In this document: piece after piece, positions 62,052 through 64,000 of the stretch
Position numbering within the stretch: the first letter of the stretch is position 1
How the letters are laid out: each line of letters opens with the position of its first letter
From: Pyruvatibacter sp.
Lineage (GTDB): Bacteria > Pseudomonadota > Alphaproteobacteria > CGMCC-115125
Reading direction: 5' to 3'
DNA length: 64,000 nucleotides
NCBI RefSeq assembly: GCF_040219635.1
Contig: NZ_JAVJSC010000003.1
Location: forward strand, 754,501 to 818,500
The notes under the pieces: generated by a model
What the model saw: the letters and a program-made list of their open reading frames with translations, nothing else
What the model was told of the DNA's origin: nothing
Databases searched by the model: none
Translations under genes and position numbers: made by a program

Positions 62052-62420
62052 ATGATTGAGCGCCTGACGCGCCGGGCGGATTTTCTCAAGGCCGCCCGCG
62101 CCAGACGTGTGGCCATGCCTGGTCTGGTGATGCAAATGCGCGCCCGGCCCGAAGCGCCTGAAGCCCCTTTTCGCATCGGCTTTACCGTCACAAAAAAGGT
62201 TGGCAATGCGGTTGTCCGCAACCGCGCCAAGCGTCGGCTGCGCGCGGCAGCGGATGCGACACTGCCACGCTATGGCCTTCCGGGCCGTGATTATGTAGTT
62301 ATCGGGCGTGCTGGCACGCTCACCCGGCCGTTCGCCCTGCTGCTCACCGATTATGAGCGGGCACTGGCAAAGCTGCATGGGGGCGCCAAGGCCCCGACTG
62401 CACACATATCGCCTGTCTGA
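62052..62420 (+). CDS. rnpA: Ribonuclease P protein component
   Basis: A 122-residue basic protein that assists the RNase P RNA in tRNA 5' processing. The RNR motif is GNAVVRNRAKRRLR, preceded by RIGFTVTKKV; the N-terminal RLTRRADFLKAARARRVAMPGLVMQ is typical. It lies 57 bases after rpmH. Confidence 0.95.
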   Translation: MIERLTRRADFLKAARARRVAMPGLVMQMRARPEAPEAPFRIGFTVTKKVGNAVVRNRAKRRLRAAADATLPRYGLPGRDYVVIGRAGTLTRPFALLLTDYERALAKLHGGAKAPTAHISPV

Positions 62421-62473
62421 AAACTGTCTGATGACCCGTCATCCCCTCATAATGCACGAGACGCACAACGCCG

Positions 62474-64000
62474 ATGACCGACGAAAATCGTAATTTTATC
62501 CTCGCCGCTATCATGTGCGTCGCCGTCCTTGTGGGCTGGCAGTACTTTTTCATTACGCCGCCTGATCCCGCAGCGGACCGCCAGACTGCCGGCCAGAGCG
62601 TCGATCCCGCATCCGGCGAAAGCGTTTCGGCAGGCACTGCGGGCACAGCCCCCGTCCCCACAAATGACATGGCCGGTGTTGCAGGCTCGGCCCCAGTTGT
62701 TGATGAGCCCGCCGCATTGCCCGGCGGTGCTGCTGCCCGTGCCGTGCTGCCGCGCGCACTTGCCCTTGAGCAGTCACCGCGCATCATTCTGGACAGCCCG
62801 CGCGTTGACGGGTCGATCTCACTTGTAGGTGCGCGCATTGATGATCTGCAGCTCAAGCAGTATCGCCAGACGGTTGACCCCACGAGCCCGGAAATTGTGC
62901 TGCTGTCGCCGCGTGGCTCCGAGAGACCGTACTACGCCGAGTTTGGCTGGACAGCGCCTGCATCTGCCGACGTAACGCTGCCAAAAAGCGACACGCTGTG
63001 GACGGCTGAAACATCCAGCACACTGACGCCGCAAACGCCGGTCACGCTTGCCTACAACAACGGCGAAGGCGTCATCTTCCGCAAGACCATCTCGCTCGAT
63101 GACAAATACATGTTCACCATCGAACAGACGGTGGAAAACAACACCGGCGAAGCTCTCACGCTTTTCCCCTATGGCCTGGTTGCCCGCACAGGCACGCCGG
63201 AAACCGAAGGCATCTGGATTTTGCATGAAGGCCTCATTGGCTATTTTCCGGATGCGGACGGTTTGCAGGAGCTTGATTACGACGACCTGCAGGACACAGG
63301 CGCCCTGCGCTCCCGCACGTCCGGCGGCTGGCTCGGCATCACCGACAAATACTGGATGACGGCACTGGTGCCAGACCAGTCCACGGAAAGTCGCGTGTCG
63401 TTCTCAGACACACCGGTGCGGGGCCAGGATGTGTATCAGGCTGATTTCCTGCGTGACCCGTTGGTGGTACCCGCAGGCGGCACGGTGACGGCCACTGACC
63501 GGCTCTTTGCCGGCGCTAAAGTAGTCGAGATCGTGGACGGCTACGAGGCGCAGTACGGCATCACCAACTTTGAACTCGCCATCGACTGGGGCTGGTTCTA
63601 CTTCATTACCAAGCCGCTGTTTCTGGCGCTGCTTTATATTCAGGGCATGGTCGGCAACTTCGGTGTGGCCATCCTTGTGCTGACGGTTCTCATCAAGCTC
63701 GTTTTCTTCCCCCTTGCCAACACGTCCTACGTGGCCATGAGCAAGATGAAAAAAGTGCAGCCGGACATGATGAAAATCCGCGAGCGCTTTGCCGACGACA
63801 AGCAAAAGCAGCAACAGGAACTGATGGAGCTGTACAAGCGCGAGAAGGTAAATCCGCTTGCAGGCTGCCTGCCCATCCTGATCCAGATTCCGGTGTTCTT
63901 CGCGCTCTACAAGGTGCTGTTTGTTACCATCGAAATGCGCCATGCGCCGTTCTTCGGCTGGATCAACGATCTGTCGGCACAGGACCCCACATCGGTTTTC
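62474..64000 (+). CDS. yidC: Membrane protein insertase YidC (3' end beyond window)
   Basis: The first 509 codons of YidC, which inserts and folds inner-membrane proteins with or without SecYEG. An N-terminal span (FILAAIMCVAVLVGWQYFF) and a large periplasmic beta-domain (about residues 60-360) precede the conserved core. The core begins at GWFYFITKPLFLALLYIQGMVGNFGVAILVLTVLIKLVFFPLA. The cytoplasmic coiled-coil loop MSKMKKVQPDMMKIRERFADD and KVNPLAGCLPILIQIPVFFALYKVL follow. The last spans are outside the window. It begins only 53 bases after rnpA, so yidD is not between them. Confidence 0.96.
   Translation, partial: MTDENRNFILAAIMCVAVLVGWQYFFITPPDPAADRQTAGQSVDPASGESVSAGTAGTAPVPTNDMAGVAGSAPVVDEPAALPGGAAARAVLPRALALEQSPRIILDSPRVDGSISLVGARIDDLQLKQYRQTVDPTSPEIVLLSPRGSERPYYAEFGWTAPASADVTLPKSDTLWTAETSSTLTPQTPVTLAYNNGEGVIFRKTISLDDKYMFTIEQTVENNTGEALTLFPYGLVARTGTPETEGIWILHEGLIGYFPDADGLQELDYDDLQDTGALRSRTSGGWLGITDKYWMTALVPDQSTESRVSFSDTPVRGQDVYQADFLRDPLVVPAGGTVTATDRLFAGAKVVEIVDGYEAQYGITNFELAIDWGWFYFITKPLFLALLYIQGMVGNFGVAILVLTVLIKLVFFPLANTSYVAMSKMKKVQPDMMKIRERFADDKQKQQQELMELYKREKVNPLAGCLPILIQIPVFFALYKVLFVTIEMRHAPFFGWINDLSAQDPTSVF

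Overview
The window is a GC-rich stretch of an alphaproteobacterial chromosome. The evidence is gene content and order: ubiB-ubiE | mutM-enoyl-CoA hydratase-rpsT-dnaA near the start, then dnaN-recF-clpP-like-gyrB, with rpmH-rnpA-yidC at the far end. RegB/RegA redox regulators, MmcB and a Glyoxalase_8-type protein fit the same class. By order alone it resembles Hyphomicrobiales or Parvibaculum-like lineages, but species cannot be read from the sequence. GC content was judged by eye, not computed.

Layout. 1-3.6 kb: ubiquinone genes (minus), mutM, enoyl-CoA hydratase and rpsT with a clear promoter and terminator. 3.6-13.2 kb: rhodanese, then the replication genes dnaA, dnaN, recF, an atypical clpP and gyrB. 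13.2-13.8 kb: an orphan nuclease-like gene of lower GC. 13.9-23.1 kb: a class A penicillin-binding protein, aldo/keto reductase, YgjP-type metallopeptidase, VOC protein, SCO protein, ankyrin protein, MBL hydrolase and an ABC exporter. 23.2-25.4 kb: RegB/RegA. 25.4-29.5 kb: ADP-heptose synthesis (hldE-hldD), mmcB and a phosphotransferase. 29.6-34.7 kb: a ferritin-like diiron protein divergent from an RND transporter and a TerB-like protein. 34.7-38.7 kb: HAD hydrolase and biotin genes bioA | bioF-bioD. 38.7-43.7 kb: a small autoregulated-looking HTH gene, mtgA, a HerA-like ATPase, an alpha/beta hydrolase and an amidohydrolase. 43.8-45.5 kb: a lower-GC segment with a frame-split BMT5-like methyltransferase and an AlkB-type dioxygenase, ending at tRNA-Arg. 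45.9-55.9 kb: an OmpA-like lipoprotein, an anion symporter, a P1 peptidase, gamma-glutamyltransferase and a GH15-otsA-glk operon. 55.9-61.5 kb: a minus-strand series DUF547, TVP38, FAD oxidoreductase, histidine kinase, tam. 61.9-64 kb: rpmH, rnpA and yidC (cut by the window end).

Most of the window is core housekeeping. The most unusual part is 43.9-45.3 kb. Two consecutive frames rebuild one BMT5-like (DUF2431) RNA methyltransferase domain, and the frame change falls exactly on a T TTC CCA heptamer. A downstream ALKBH8-like AlkB gene overlaps by four bases. Methylation and oxidative demethylation of nucleobases are opposite reactions, so this pair may be a coupled RNA-modification module. 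That function is inferred, and a simple one-base deletion or assembly error remains possible.
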